A program made the translations under genes and the position numbers. A DNA stretch of 64,000 nucleotides from Natronobacillus azotifigens (GTDB taxonomy: Bacteria; Bacillota; Bacilli; Bacillales; Amphibacillaceae): NCBI RefSeq assembly GCF_026805325.1, contig NZ_JAPRAT010000003.1, positions 124,001 through 188,000 of the forward strand, written 5' to 3'. This document shows positions 1 through 10,029 of the stretch, one piece after another; positions within the stretch are counted from its first letter, which is position 1; every line of letters begins with the position of its first letter. A model generated the notes under the pieces. The model saw only the letters and a program-made list of their open reading frames with translations, did no database searches and was not told the origin of the DNA.

Positions 1-16
1 CAATCTACCTTCTTTA

Positions 17-245
17 TCTTTAATGATGTTTACGTGAGGATGGAGGATCTAAAAGTACTGTAACTTCTTTAAGGCGGTTTTTTCGCCTAGGTTCAGGGCA
101 GGAAATGCGCCTAACCTCATCGAAACGACCACTTTCACTTAGGTTAAACCCTAAAAAGAGCTTCAACCTCATCGAAACGACCACTTTCACTTAGGTTGAC
201 CCCAAAAAAGTGCTCTAACCTCGTCAAAACACTTACATACCTAGA
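17..245 (-). repeat. Short 52-bp repeat array with flank, inverted copy of the array at 10 kb
   Basis: About three degenerate units, for example aacctcatcgaaacgac at about 113 and again 52 bp later, lie here in reverse orientation to the large array at 10.03-11.1 kb. The outer flank (taatgatgtttacgtgagga at about 22-41, then ctgtaacttctttaaggcgg at about 57-76) reappears as its reverse complement at about 11050-11105. The array therefore belongs to the same family as the 10-kb one, and the two copies form large inverted repeats around the intervening genes. No open frame of interest overlaps it. Confidence 0.85.
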
Positions 246-288
246 TTCGCTAATGAACAGTTTATAGATACTATACGTTAGTTCACTA

Positions 289-328
289 GGAAAAAATAAA
301 GAGTGGCTACTCTTTTGAGTACCACCCT
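289..328 (-). terminator. Rho-independent terminator of the ydjO-like gene
   Basis: Read on the minus strand, ggtggtactc and gagtagccactc form a stem over an AAAA loop. The tract TTTATTTTTT follows, about 35 bases after the stop codon of the ydjO-like gene. Confidence 0.75.
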
Positions 329-363
329 TCTTAAAAAGTGCTATTTCTATCCTGATGTATAAT

Positions 364-546
364 TTAAACGAGTTTAGGTAGCACTCGCGTTTCTTCTGTC
401 ATTTCAGATTGACATAGTGGACATGCTGGTTCAGTATCAAATGAATAGTCTGCCCGCATCCACCCTGCACATTCTTCGCTGTTACAAGACCAGACAACTG
501 TCTCTACCTCTTCGACCGGTTCTCTTTTGTTGTTATAGTAAGCCAT
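364..546 (-). CDS. YdjO-like small zinc-ribbon protein (cold-inducible family)
   Basis: This 60-residue cytoplasmic protein has four cysteines in two pairs (CNSEEC and CPLC) within a WSC...C.GW...PACPLC layout. That resembles the small cold-inducible YdjO proteins of Bacillus, which probably bind one zinc ion; their molecular role is unknown. An ATG at 555 also exists, but the AAAGGGG ribosome binding site directly abuts it. It sits about nine bases before the ATG at 546, so the protein more likely begins MAYYNNKREP. It is a single-gene transcript with its own terminator. The family call rests on remembered similarity and the cysteine pattern. Confidence 0.75.
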   Translation of the reverse strand: MAYYNNKREPVEEVETVVWSCNSEECAGWMRADYSFDTEPACPLCQSEMTEETRVLPKLV

Positions 547-702
547 AAAACTCATCCCCTTTCTTGGGTATTACCTTCTATTATACGCTTCTTTTAATAA
601 AAATACAAAAAAGCTTTAGATTTTAACCATTCTCCAACACAGCAACCATGGGCTTATTAAAAAAAATACCTTTTTATTGAAATAAAATAGTTCTTTTGCC
701 CG

Positions 703-744
703 ATGAAATTACCTGTTGAATATTTTATAATGAAAACGGTTACA
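703..744 (+). promoter_or_regulatory. Promoter with exact-consensus CcpA cre box
   Basis: A -35-like ATGAAA (703-708), a 17-bp spacer and TATAAT (726-731) form a plausible SigA promoter. TGAAAACGGTTACA (731-744) matches the cre consensus TGWNANCGNTNNCA at every defined position. It covers the -10 edge and the predicted start near 738, the geometry expected for catabolite repression. No protein gene follows before the terminator at 880. Confidence 0.7.
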
Positions 745-880
745 ATTTTAAAATATATATCTCCCTAAGTTACCTGGATTCTTAATAATTCACGTACATA
801 GCTGAGATATCGTATTTTTTTCAAATTAGATTGTCCCCCTTATTGGCACTCAACTACGGTAGTTGAGTGTTCTTTTTTTT
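738..880 (+). ncRNA. Candidate CcpA-repressed small RNA
   Basis: About 140 nt lie between the cre-overlapped promoter and a perfect terminator: CACTCAACTA, loop CGG, TAGTTGAGTG (847-869), then TTCTTTTTTTT. I see no start codon with a ribosome binding site inside. C-rich stretches (TCTCCCTA near 762 and GTCCCCCTTA near 833) resemble the single-stranded C-rich seed motifs of Firmicute regulatory RNAs such as RoxS/RsaE and the CcpA-repressed RsaI. The family link is only by analogy. Promoter, terminator and length are read from the sequence; expression and function are inference. Confidence 0.5.
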
Positions 881-937
881 GAAAAAATAAAGCACTCCAT
901 TTTCCGAATACAATAAAAATATGATATGCTCTAAACA

Positions 938-1084
938 AAGTTAAACTTCAGTGTGGGGGTTGGGTTTCCACACTGAATGTTAGTTGAACCATTCGGGGTG
1001 CTAGCGCCCGTTACTACCACTGAAATACCTTTGACTTTTATTGTATTGAAGTGAGAGTACTACGGACTGTTGCTCCGGGCAAAT
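938..1084 (+). repeat. Two-hairpin interspersed element, copy 1
   Basis: It has a 5' hairpin (cttcagtgtggggg paired with ccacactgaatg), a conserved core (ttgaaccattcggggtgcta) and a 3' half ending ctgttgctccggg, as in the copies at 7.1 and 15.3 kb. It lies immediately upstream of the aldo/keto reductase start, so it may form part of that gene's leader. Confidence 0.75.
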
Positions 1085-1104
1085 CAAAAAAATGGGGTGA
1101 ATCA

Positions 1105-2037
1105 ATGAAATATCGTAAAATTGGAAATACAAATTTGGACGTTTCTGTCATTGGAGTTGGGACTTGGCAATTTGGTGGTGAATGGGGAAAAGATTTTACC
1201 CAAAATGAAGTGGATGCTATTTTAAATCAAGCAAAACAAGAAGGAATCAATCTGCTAGATACAGCCGAATGCTATGGTGACCATCTATCGGAAAAATTCA
1301 TTGGTGATTATTTAAATCGTCACCAACGTGAGGATTGGATCGTTGCAACCAAATTCGGTCATCATTTTCATGGTTACTTAGAGCGGACAAGACATGTTGA
1401 TGCAGCCGATGTATTGAAGCAATTAGATCGTTCGTTAAAAGCTTTACAAACCGATTATATTGATTTATATCAATCTCACTCTCTATCAGATGAAGAGTTC
1501 AAAAATGATGATTTGTGGACAATGCTCGATAAACAAAAACAAGCTGGTAAAATTCGTCATATTGGTTTATCTCTTCAAAACAATCCAAGTGTTATGCAAA
1601 CAAAAACAGCGAAATCAGTTGGAGCTACTGCCTTGCAAATTGTTTATAATCGTTTAACCCAAGAACCCGAAGAAGAAGTTTTTCCGATTGCACAAGCAGA
1701 AAATTTAGGCGTACTAGCTCGAGTGCCTTTAGCAAGTGGCTACTTAAGTGGGAAATATAAGCCTGGTACAAGTTTCGCTAATGCTGACGTTCGTTCCAAA
1801 CATAATGAGAAGGAAACAAATGAAAAACTTAAACTTGTTGAAAAAATTGCGGAAACTGAAGTTCCTCAAGGTGTTGATATGGCAACATGGGCACTAGCTT
1901 GGTGTCTGCAACATCCTGCTGTTACTACTGTTATCCCTGGATGTAAAAACCCAGACCAAGTAACCAAGAATGCTGCTGCGGCCGACTTATCGATCGTTTC
2001 TGATCAACATCCTCAGCATGTGAATGAATCATACTAA
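1105..2037 (+). CDS. Aldo/keto reductase
   Basis: This 310-residue protein has the (beta/alpha)8 aldo/keto reductase fold and is predicted to reduce aldehydes or ketones with NADPH in the cytoplasm. Counting from the chosen start, the catalytic tetrad is visible as D52 and Y57 (LLDTAECYG), K83 (ATKFG) and H125 (YQSHS). Length and the GTWQFGG...TAECYG pattern resemble the YhdN/IolS-like group. The frame is open back to 1051, but that part lies inside the interspersed element. GGGGTGA precedes the ATG at 1105, where the family sequence begins (MKYRKIGN). A terminator follows. Substrate is unknown. Confidence 0.88.
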   Translation: MKYRKIGNTNLDVSVIGVGTWQFGGEWGKDFTQNEVDAILNQAKQEGINLLDTAECYGDHLSEKFIGDYLNRHQREDWIVATKFGHHFHGYLERTRHVDAADVLKQLDRSLKALQTDYIDLYQSHSLSDEEFKNDDLWTMLDKQKQAGKIRHIGLSLQNNPSVMQTKTAKSVGATALQIVYNRLTQEPEEEVFPIAQAENLGVLARVPLASGYLSGKYKPGTSFANADVRSKHNEKETNEKLKLVEKIAETEVPQGVDMATWALAWCLQHPAVTTVIPGCKNPDQVTKNAAAADLSIVSDQHPQHVNESY

Positions 2038-2053
2038 GCAGCACCATTTTAAT

Positions 2054-2101
2054 AAGCGGTTGGGAAGATGATATCACCTACATCTCACCAACCGCTTTTT
2101 T
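2054..2101 (+). terminator. Terminator of the aldo/keto reductase gene
   Basis: A ten-base stem AAGCGGTTGG / CCAACCGCTT is followed by TTTTTTC, 17 bases after the stop codon. Confidence 0.85.
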
Positions 2102-2144
2102 CTATCGTCAAGACTATTTCCCATAACTAATATTTCTTTTTCTT

Positions 2145-3641
<1,497 letters not shown>

Positions 3642-3791
3642 CTACTCCTTTTAAGAAAAACATCATATTCAAATTGATATATTATAACTTCACACCATAA
3701 GAATTATCAGTAGAGAAATAAAATCCTTTAAATTTTGTTATCCCCTATATAACTGATATAAAATGATGATTACTTTCGTCTTTTTTTTATA

Positions 3792-3859
3792 ACAAAAAAA
3801 ATACCTGCACCATTATTATTGGACAAATTAAACATTTGTGCAATATTAATGGTACAGGT
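3792..3859 (-). terminator. Leader terminator of glpK, likely GlpP antitermination target
   Basis: On the minus strand, a 19-base arm (3859 down to 3841) pairs with 3821-3803 with two mismatches. An inner ACAAAT/ATTTGT pairing extends the hairpin, and it ends in TTTTTTTT. It lies between the predicted glpK transcription start (about 3892) and the gene at 3635. In B. subtilis, GlpP with glycerol 3-phosphate suppresses leader terminators of glp genes; the same is inferred here. Confidence 0.75.
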
Positions 3860-3899
3860 CAATACTTGCGAAGGGATGCAGCTCGCTTGCTACTCTTAT

Positions 3900-3928
3900 A
3901 TCTTAACTGATAATGAAAGCGTTATCAA
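3900..3928 (-). promoter_or_regulatory. glpK promoter overlapped by an exact-consensus cre box
   Basis: On the minus strand the -35 is TTGATA (3928-3923), the spacer is 17 bp and the -10 is TAAGAT (3905-3900). The sequence TGATAACGCTTTCA (3927-3914) matches the CcpA consensus at every defined position and covers the -35. This predicts repression of glycerol use when preferred sugars are present, as known for glpFK in B. subtilis. Confidence 0.78.
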
Positions 3929-4236
3929 TAGTTTTTTTACTTTTTTTCATATTTTTTTACCATTTACTAAAAAAATCACCAAACACCTAGAAGATCAATC
4001 GAATATATAGATCATTTTGTTATTTTAACGTTATAATATTGCCTTTTCTGTATTATTCAGCGATAATAATCTTGATTAGACAAATTTTTCAGTTATTTTC
4101 GGAAAAAAATCATGTTATGATAAAAATATGGCGCTATTAAACACTGCGATTTCACTCATTCAGCAAATCCCAACTTCCCCAACTGAAGTAAAACAAATTA
4201 CACTGTTTTTTGAAAATCTTAAAAGGAAGTGATTCA

Positions 4237-6990
4237 ATGCAACAAAATGAAGCAAAAATTAGCAACGTAACCTTAAACAACGATGTAGAATACTTAAACG
4301 CTATATTAGACCAAGTATTATTACATGAAGGTGGAGACGAACTACTTAATACGGTTAAACATTTCCGCTCCCTATCAAAAGCATTACGGGAAGACGATCG
4401 TCCTAGTAATTTCGATCAATTAAATCAAGAAATCAACAAACTTGAGCCACCATTACGTGAAAAAGTAATTCGTGCCTTCTCTGTCAACCTGCAACTGTAC
4501 AACATTGCTGAACAAAATTACCGTAGTCGCCGAAGAAGAGAATATCAAATGCAAGATGACTCAATCATCCAAACACGATCTTTAGAAGATGGCGTCAATC
4601 AGCTATTTCAACAAAACATAACAGCAGAACAAGTGGAAGAAGCGTTGGGTAACTTGTCACTAGAATTAGTCATAACTGCACACCCAACAGAAGCGACTCG
4701 ACGTACCATGTTACGTATCCATCAACGAGTTGCAGACTTACTTAAAGAATGGGAATTTGCTTATACGCGCTATAACAAGAAAGTCATTCAAGAAATGATC
4801 GAAAATGAAATCACAATCTTATGGCAAACAGCTGAAATCCGGGAAAAGAAGCCATCCGTTATGAAAGAAGTTTCAAATGGTTTATATTTCTTTGACAAAG
4901 TTTTATTTGATGTATTACCAGTGGTACATCAAGATCTAGAAGATTTACTTTATGAAAAATACAATAAAAAAATTCACGTACCATCCTTTTTGCGCTTTGG
5001 TTCTTGGATAGGCGGAGACCGTGATGGTAACCCAAACGTAAAAGCGAAGACAACTTATAATACCTTAAAAGAACACCGTAAATTAGTACTTAGTAAATAC
5101 AAGGGATCCCTTGATCAATTAAAAGAAAAATTAAGTCAGTCCACCAAAAAAGTAACAGTTAGTGATGAGTTGTTAGAATCAATTGCTGCTGACCAAGTCG
5201 AACTTAACTATAAAGGCTGGCATAAACAAGATGAAGTATATCGTGTCAAGTTAGGTCTAATGTTACGTCGATTGAATTTAACGGAACTTGATGATGAATT
5301 GAGTTATAAAGATGCACATGCTTTACTAGACGATTTGCATCTTATTCAAGATAGTCTAGATAAGCATCATCCAACGAATCATCCAATCAAATTACTTCGT
5401 GAAATCATTCGACAAGTAGAAATTTTTGGTTTCCATCTAGCAACACTAGATATCCGAAATCACAGTGGTGAACACGAAAGTACCTTAACCGAGATCTTGC
5501 GTCAAGTCGGAATTGCTGATGATTATCGATCATTAGAAGAAGAGGATAAATTAGAACTTCTAATTAAAATTCTTGAAGATCCTCGCCCATTAATTTCTAT
5601 TTATGATGAATTCTCCGACGAAACTCAGGAAATGATTCGTACTTTTAGAACCATTAAAAAAGCAAAAGATACGTTCGGTGAACGAGCAATTGAAGTTTAC
5701 TTAATTAGTATGACCACTTCAGTTAGTGATCTTCTTGAAGTACTTGTACTAGCAAAGGAAGTAGGTTTATATCGCGTTTATCCAGATGGACGAGTACAAA
5801 GTCGTCTTCACGTAGCTCCACTACTAGAAACTATCGAAGATTTACAATTTGGACCAACTATTATTAAACGTTTATTTGATATTCCATTGTACCGTAAGCA
5901 CCTTGAAGCACGCGGAGATTTACAAGAGATTATGCTTGGGTATTCAGACAGTAGTAAAGATGGTGGAAATATAACTGCTAACTGGGAGCTTTATAAGACT
6001 CAAGATGAAATTCATTCCATTGCATCATCTTATGGAGTGAAACTTAAGTACTTCCACGGACGTGGTGGTTCACTCGGACGTGGCGGTGGCCCATTATATT
6101 CTAGTCTATTGTCTCAACCACCAGTTACACTTGGAGACGGCGTAAAAATTACCGAGCAAGGAGAAGTATTATCTTCTCGCTACTTACTTCCTGACATTGC
6201 TTATCGTAGTTTAGAACAAGCAACCAGTGTTCTATTAACTTCTATTGCCGGTATCACTCAGTCACCAGAACAAAAAGAAATGCCTACAAAAAAAGCAAGA
6301 GAAGTAATGGCAAGTATTTCGGAAGTAGCCTTAAAGAAATACCAAGATCTAATCTTCCATGATGATGGATTCTTGAAATATTTTAACCAAGCTACACCAC
6401 TAAATGAACTAGGTGCCTTAAACATTGGTTCCCGACCGATGAAGCGTAAAGGTAGCGATCGATTTGAAGATTTACGTGCTATTCCTTGGGTGTTCGCATG
6501 GACACAAAGTCGTCAGCTTTTACCTGCATGGTATGCTGCTGGAACTGGACTACAAAGTTATCTCAAAGAAACTAACGATATTGATTTATTAAGGTCCATG
6601 TATAAAAATTGGCCGTTCTTCCAAGCAACGATCAATAATTTACAAATGGCATTAACAAAAGCTGATTTAGAAATCGCTGAAGTTTATACAAAAATGTTAG
6701 ACGATCAAACAATTAGTGACCGTATCTTCACCTTAATAAAGGAAGAATATGCAAGAACAAAAGAAGTTGTTTTACAAATCGCTGACCAAAAAGAATTAAT
6801 GGATCACCAAGTGAACATCAAAGAATCTGTTCGTTTACGTAATCCATTAGTAGACCCATTAAATTTAATTCAAGTAGTATTAATTTCTCAACTTCGTAAA
6901 GATGAAGAAGAAGATCTTACGAATAAATTATTAGAAGAAGTACTGTTAACTATTAACGGTATTGCTGCTGGGTTAAGAAACACAGGTTGA
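4237..6990 (+). CDS. ppc: Phosphoenolpyruvate carboxylase
   Basis: This 917-residue cytoplasmic enzyme carboxylates phosphoenolpyruvate to oxaloacetate, an anaplerotic reaction. Bacterial PEPC signatures are intact: the catalytic His in ITAHPTEATRR, GSWIGGDRDGNP, the LGYSDSSKDGG loop, the FHGRGGSLGRGGGP glycine loop, GSRPMKRKG and the C-terminal LRNTG. The ORF could begin at 4210, but AAAGGAAGTG lies just before the ATG at 4237. It is monocistronic with a terminator downstream. Many Bacillus species rely on pyruvate carboxylase instead, so PEPC is a useful metabolic marker; whether pyruvate carboxylase is also present cannot be seen here. Confidence 0.96.
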   Translation: MQQNEAKISNVTLNNDVEYLNAILDQVLLHEGGDELLNTVKHFRSLSKALREDDRPSNFDQLNQEINKLEPPLREKVIRAFSVNLQLYNIAEQNYRSRRRREYQMQDDSIIQTRSLEDGVNQLFQQNITAEQVEEALGNLSLELVITAHPTEATRRTMLRIHQRVADLLKEWEFAYTRYNKKVIQEMIENEITILWQTAEIREKKPSVMKEVSNGLYFFDKVLFDVLPVVHQDLEDLLYEKYNKKIHVPSFLRFGSWIGGDRDGNPNVKAKTTYNTLKEHRKLVLSKYKGSLDQLKEKLSQSTKKVTVSDELLESIAADQVELNYKGWHKQDEVYRVKLGLMLRRLNLTELDDELSYKDAHALLDDLHLIQDSLDKHHPTNHPIKLLREIIRQVEIFGFHLATLDIRNHSGEHESTLTEILRQVGIADDYRSLEEEDKLELLIKILEDPRPLISIYDEFSDETQEMIRTFRTIKKAKDTFGERAIEVYLISMTTSVSDLLEVLVLAKEVGLYRVYPDGRVQSRLHVAPLLETIEDLQFGPTIIKRLFDIPLYRKHLEARGDLQEIMLGYSDSSKDGGNITANWELYKTQDEIHSIASSYGVKLKYFHGRGGSLGRGGGPLYSSLLSQPPVTLGDGVKITEQGEVLSSRYLLPDIAYRSLEQATSVLLTSIAGITQSPEQKEMPTKKAREVMASISEVALKKYQDLIFHDDGFLKYFNQATPLNELGALNIGSRPMKRKGSDRFEDLRAIPWVFAWTQSRQLLPAWYAAGTGLQSYLKETNDIDLLRSMYKNWPFFQATINNLQMALTKADLEIAEVYTKMLDDQTISDRIFTLIKEEYARTKEVVLQIADQKELMDHQVNIKESVRLRNPLVDPLNLIQVVLISQLRKDEEEDLTNKLLEEVLLTINGIAAGLRNTG

Positions 6991-6996
6991 TAATGT

Positions 6997-7055
6997 GAAA
7001 CCACCCTTTTAGACTGCCTTAGAAAAGCAAAGCTATTAGGGTGGTTTCCTTTTAC
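6997..7055 (+). terminator. Terminator of ppc
   Basis: GAAACCACCCT and AGGGTGGTTTC form an 11-bp perfect stem with a long loop, followed by CTTTT, directly after the ppc stop codon. Confidence 0.75.
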
Positions 7056-7105
7056 TAACATCCAAAAACCTTTCTCACAAAGGCACCTAAGAGTAACAAA
7101 ACTAT

Positions 7106-7286
7106 AAAGTGAAACTTCAATCAGTGGGGGTTTTTAGTTATTCTCCCAATGATTGTTAGCCATAAAGGATGACCTAAAGGCCCTTGAACCATTCGGGGTG
7201 CTAGCGTCCGTTACTCCCACTTAAACAACTTGCTTTTCTCGTTATTTTGAAGTGGGAGTCTTACGGATGGCTGCTCTGGGATAAAC
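7106..7286 (+). repeat. Two-hairpin interspersed element, copy 2 (full length)
   Basis: It begins agtgaaacttcaatcagtgg. A first hairpin forms between the caatcagtggggg arm and the following cccaatgattgtt arm. The core ccttgaaccattcggggtgc follows. The arm gtccgttactcccactt then pairs imperfectly with aagtgggagtcttacggatgg, and the end is ctgctctggga. It is nearly identical to the copy at 15253-15430. No open reading frame lies inside. Confidence 0.85.
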
Positions 7287-7507
7287 ATTATGCTTCTCCG
7301 TAATTAATAATACAAAACAAGAATTCGCGGATTTTTTACATAGAAATGCACTTTTCTCTGTTTTATCGATGGAATCTTACTCCAACTCTTAATATTTCTC
7401 ATCATAACTCACCATTCGACAAAAAAACAGTTTTTCTACCGGTTTACAAATTATTCAATTTTAGTTACACTTAGGGAGAATAAGTTTTTAACAAGGTGGT
7501 GTAAACA

Positions 7508-7699
7508 ATAACTTCTTCTAGGGTTAACTCAACTTATCAAAATATCAATCAGTGTGAAAGTACAGATAAACAAATAGAACAGCTCAGACACAAAATGTAT
7601 AAACGATACCAAGAAACAAAAGATTTACAAGAAGTTGTCGCTGTTTCTCAAGAATTAGATAAACTGCTAAATCAGTATTCTTATACGAAAACCTCTTAA
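7508..7699 (+). CDS. Spo0E-like aspartyl-phosphate phosphatase with apparent ATA start
   Basis: This 63-codon frame lacks ATG, GTG and TTG upstream of its conserved core, so gene finders would skip it. The translation contains QIEQLRHKMYKRYQ and the Spo0E-family signature VSQELDKLLNQY. That family dephosphorylates Spo0A-P and so delays sporulation. AAGGTGG at 7494-7500 sits seven bases before an ATA at 7508, in the normal position for initiation, and an in-frame stop precedes it at 7502. A terminator follows at 7801. It may be a real gene with a rare AUA start, or one recently silenced by an ATG-to-ATA change. Family assignment is fairly sure, activity is not. Confidence 0.65.
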   Translation: MTSSRVNSTYQNINQCESTDKQIEQLRHKMYKRYQETKDLQEVVAVSQELDKLLNQYSYTKTS

Positions 7700-7800
7700 G
7701 TAAATGGAAAAAACTTCATGTCTAGATATCTTCAAATTTTCTTCTGGTAAAAAAAAGTGTAATAGCTGGTTTTAGACTAATCTAATAAGCAAATTTATCA

Positions 7801-7842
7801 AGAGTTTCTCCCAATTATGCCTTGGAGAAATCTCTTTTTTTG
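7801..7842 (+). terminator. Terminator downstream of the Spo0E-like gene
   Basis: AGAGTTTCTCC pairs with GGAGAAATCTCT (one bulged base) and is followed by TTTTTTT. It supports a short transcript covering the Spo0E-like frame. Confidence 0.8.
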
Positions 7843-7903
7843 TTCGGGTTGATTGTTTTTGATTGAGTTGTGATAATTAATGAATGTATTTGAATGAAAA
7901 TGA

Positions 7904-7932
7904 TTGATTTTTGGAAGCGTTTCATTTATGAT
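7904..7932 (+). promoter_or_regulatory. fruA promoter with cre-like spacer
   Basis: TTGATT (7904-7909), a 17-bp spacer and TATGAT (7927-7932) fit a SigA promoter. The spacer holds TTGGAAGCGTTTCAT, close to a cre box but one base short of the exact spacing, so CcpA control is only suggested. The leader to the fruA start is about 125 nt and contains a weak hairpin (agccgtgaat / attcatcgtggct). Confidence 0.55.
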
Positions 7933-8063
7933 AAGAGTATGAAGTTAATAGCCGTGAATTCATACATTCATCGTGGCTTCTTATTATAACTAATTATCAA
8001 CAAGTGGAACGTATTGAATTTGCACTTGCTAAGACTTCACACTACTCTTATAGGAGGTTTATT

Positions 8064-9932
8064 ATGAAGGTAACCGATTTACTAAAAAAAGAAACTATTA
8101 CATTGGAGCTTCGTTCAAGCACGAAAGCGACGGTTATTGACGAGCTTATTACGACTTTGGATCAAGCCGGACGCCTTACTAACAAAACTACTTTTAAACA
8201 AGATATTTTAAAAAGAGAAAACCACACATCTACTGGTATTGGTGAAGGCATTGCCATTCCACATGCAAAGTCTCCCGCGGTAAAAACGCCATCTATCGTT
8301 TTTGGTCGTTCTAAAAATGGGATAGATTATGACTCATTAGACGGTAAACCTAGTCACTTATTTTTTATGATTGCAGCATCTGAAGGTGCTAATAATGAAC
8401 ACTTAGACACACTAGCTCGTTTATCAAGTATGTTGATGGATCCTGCTTTTCGTGAAACATTATTAAACGCTTCATCAAAAGAACAAATTATTGATGCAAT
8501 TAACCGAAAGGAGCAAGAGAAAATGGCTGAAGATGCACCGACAAACCAAACGCAAGGCAAAAAGATTCTTGCCGTAACAGCTTGTCCTACAGGAATTGCT
8601 CACACATTCATGGCTGCTGATGCTTTAAAAGCGAAAGCAAAAGAATTAGGCATCGATATGAAAGTAGAAACACGTGGTTCTGGTGGTGCCAAGAATGTTT
8701 TAACTGAAGCTGAAATTAAAGAAGCAGACGCTATTATCATTGCAGCAGATACTAAAGTGGACATGGACCGTTTTCAAGGAAAACCTGTGATTGAAACAGG
8801 TGTTACGGATGGAATCAGACGCCCAGATGCTTTGATTGAACGTGCATTAAGTAGCAATGCACCTATTTACAGCGGTTCGGGCACAAACCGAGAAAGTTCA
8901 TCCGAAAAATCCGGCCAGAAAAATGCTTTTTATCGACATTTAATGAACGGTGTATCACACATGCTTCCATTTGTTGTGGGTGGTGGTATTTTAATTGCTC
9001 TCGGATTTTTGTTTGGAATTGAAGCACACGTTCCCGATCACCCTGATTACCACCCATTTGCTGAAGCATTGAATACCATTGGTGGAGGTAATGCATTTGG
9101 ACTTATGATTCCAGTGCTTGCTGGTTTTATCGCTATGAGCATTGCTGATCGGCCTGGTCTCGCACCTGGTATGGTTGGTGGATTTATGGCTGCACAAGGT
9201 GACTCTGGTTTCCTAGGTGGTTTAATTGCTGGTTTCTTAGCTGGATATCTTGTAGTTTTATTGAAAAAGATGTTTGCTAATATTCCCCAATCGTTGGATG
9301 GGATTAAAACGATCTTAATTTATCCATTACTCGGTATACTTATTACTGGATTACTAATGTTCTATGTTATTGAAATACCGGTTGGCGCATTTAATACTGC
9401 TTTGGGCAGCTGGTTACAAGGTATGGGAACAACGAACGCAGTATTACTTGGCTTAATTCTTGGTGGTATGATGGCTATCGATATGGGTGGCCCGATAAAT
9501 AAAGCAGCATACACATTTGGTATTGCAATGATCGCGGAAGGATTTTTAACACCGCATGCTGCAATTATGGCAGGTGGTATGGTGCCACCATTAGGGATCG
9601 CATTAGCTACATTCATGTTTAGAAACAAATTTACTCGTGAAGAAAAAGATGCAGGTGTATCAAATATTGTTATGGGTCTTTCTTTTATCACGGAAGGTGC
9701 CATTCCGTTTGCTGCAGCTGATCCTGGTCGAGTTATTCCTTCAGTAGTAACAGGTTCTGCAGTTGCAGGTGCGTTATCGATGCTATTCAATATTGGTCTA
9801 CCTGCTCCACACGGTGGGTTATTCGTTATCGGTTTAGTCGAAGGAAGTGGATGGTTGTATTTACTAGCAATCCTCATTGGTGCTATCGTAACAGCACTAA
9901 TGCTTGGTGGATTGAAGAAATCAAAAATTTAA
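8064..9932 (+). CDS. fruA: PTS fructose-family transporter, fused EIIA-EIIB-EIIC
   Basis: This 622-residue membrane protein takes up fructose (or a related sugar) while phosphorylating it with phosphate from HPr. An EIIA domain (about 1-150) carries His67 in AIPHAKS. An EIIB domain (about 165-265) carries Cys174 in VTACPTGIAHTFM. A multi-span EIIC domain (about 285-620) contains GGPINKAAYTFG and FITEGAIPFAAADP. AGGAGG lies eight bases before the ATG at 8064; the frame extends to 8004 without a ribosome binding site. The usual partners fruR and fruK are absent, so a 1-phosphofructokinase must be encoded elsewhere. A mannose-type substrate cannot be excluded. Confidence 0.92.
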   Translation: MKVTDLLKKETITLELRSSTKATVIDELITTLDQAGRLTNKTTFKQDILKRENHTSTGIGEGIAIPHAKSPAVKTPSIVFGRSKNGIDYDSLDGKPSHLFFMIAASEGANNEHLDTLARLSSMLMDPAFRETLLNASSKEQIIDAINRKEQEKMAEDAPTNQTQGKKILAVTACPTGIAHTFMAADALKAKAKELGIDMKVETRGSGGAKNVLTEAEIKEADAIIIAADTKVDMDRFQGKPVIETGVTDGIRRPDALIERALSSNAPIYSGSGTNRESSSEKSGQKNAFYRHLMNGVSHMLPFVVGGGILIALGFLFGIEAHVPDHPDYHPFAEALNTIGGGNAFGLMIPVLAGFIAMSIADRPGLAPGMVGGFMAAQGDSGFLGGLIAGFLAGYLVVLLKKMFANIPQSLDGIKTILIYPLLGILITGLLMFYVIEIPVGAFNTALGSWLQGMGTTNAVLLGLILGGMMAIDMGGPINKAAYTFGIAMIAEGFLTPHAAIMAGGMVPPLGIALATFMFRNKFTREEKDAGVSNIVMGLSFITEGAIPFAAADPGRVIPSVVTGSAVAGALSMLFNIGLPAPHGGLFVIGLVEGSGWLYLLAILIGAIVTALMLGGLKKSKI

Positions 9933-9959
9933 GGAAGAACAGTCATACAGACTACTCGA

Positions 9960-9993
9960 AAAAGATGCTCATGTAATATGGAGCATCTTTTTC
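9960..9993 (+). terminator. Terminator of fruA
   Basis: AAAAAGATGCTC pairs with GAGCATCTTTTT around a short loop, followed by CTATT, 28 bases after the stop codon. Confidence 0.85.
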
Positions 9994-10029
9994 TATTATT
10001 AACTCGTTGATAATAACTGAATTTCTATA

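Noticed and set aside
3819..4010. 63-codon plus-strand frame between glpK and ppc
   Set aside because: It overlaps the glpK leader hairpin, promoter and cre box on the other strand and lacks a ribosome binding site.
8354..9877. Minus-strand frames inside fruA, the longest 171 codons
   Set aside because: They are shadows of the well-supported fruA frame, rich in residues antisense to a membrane protein, without initiation signals.
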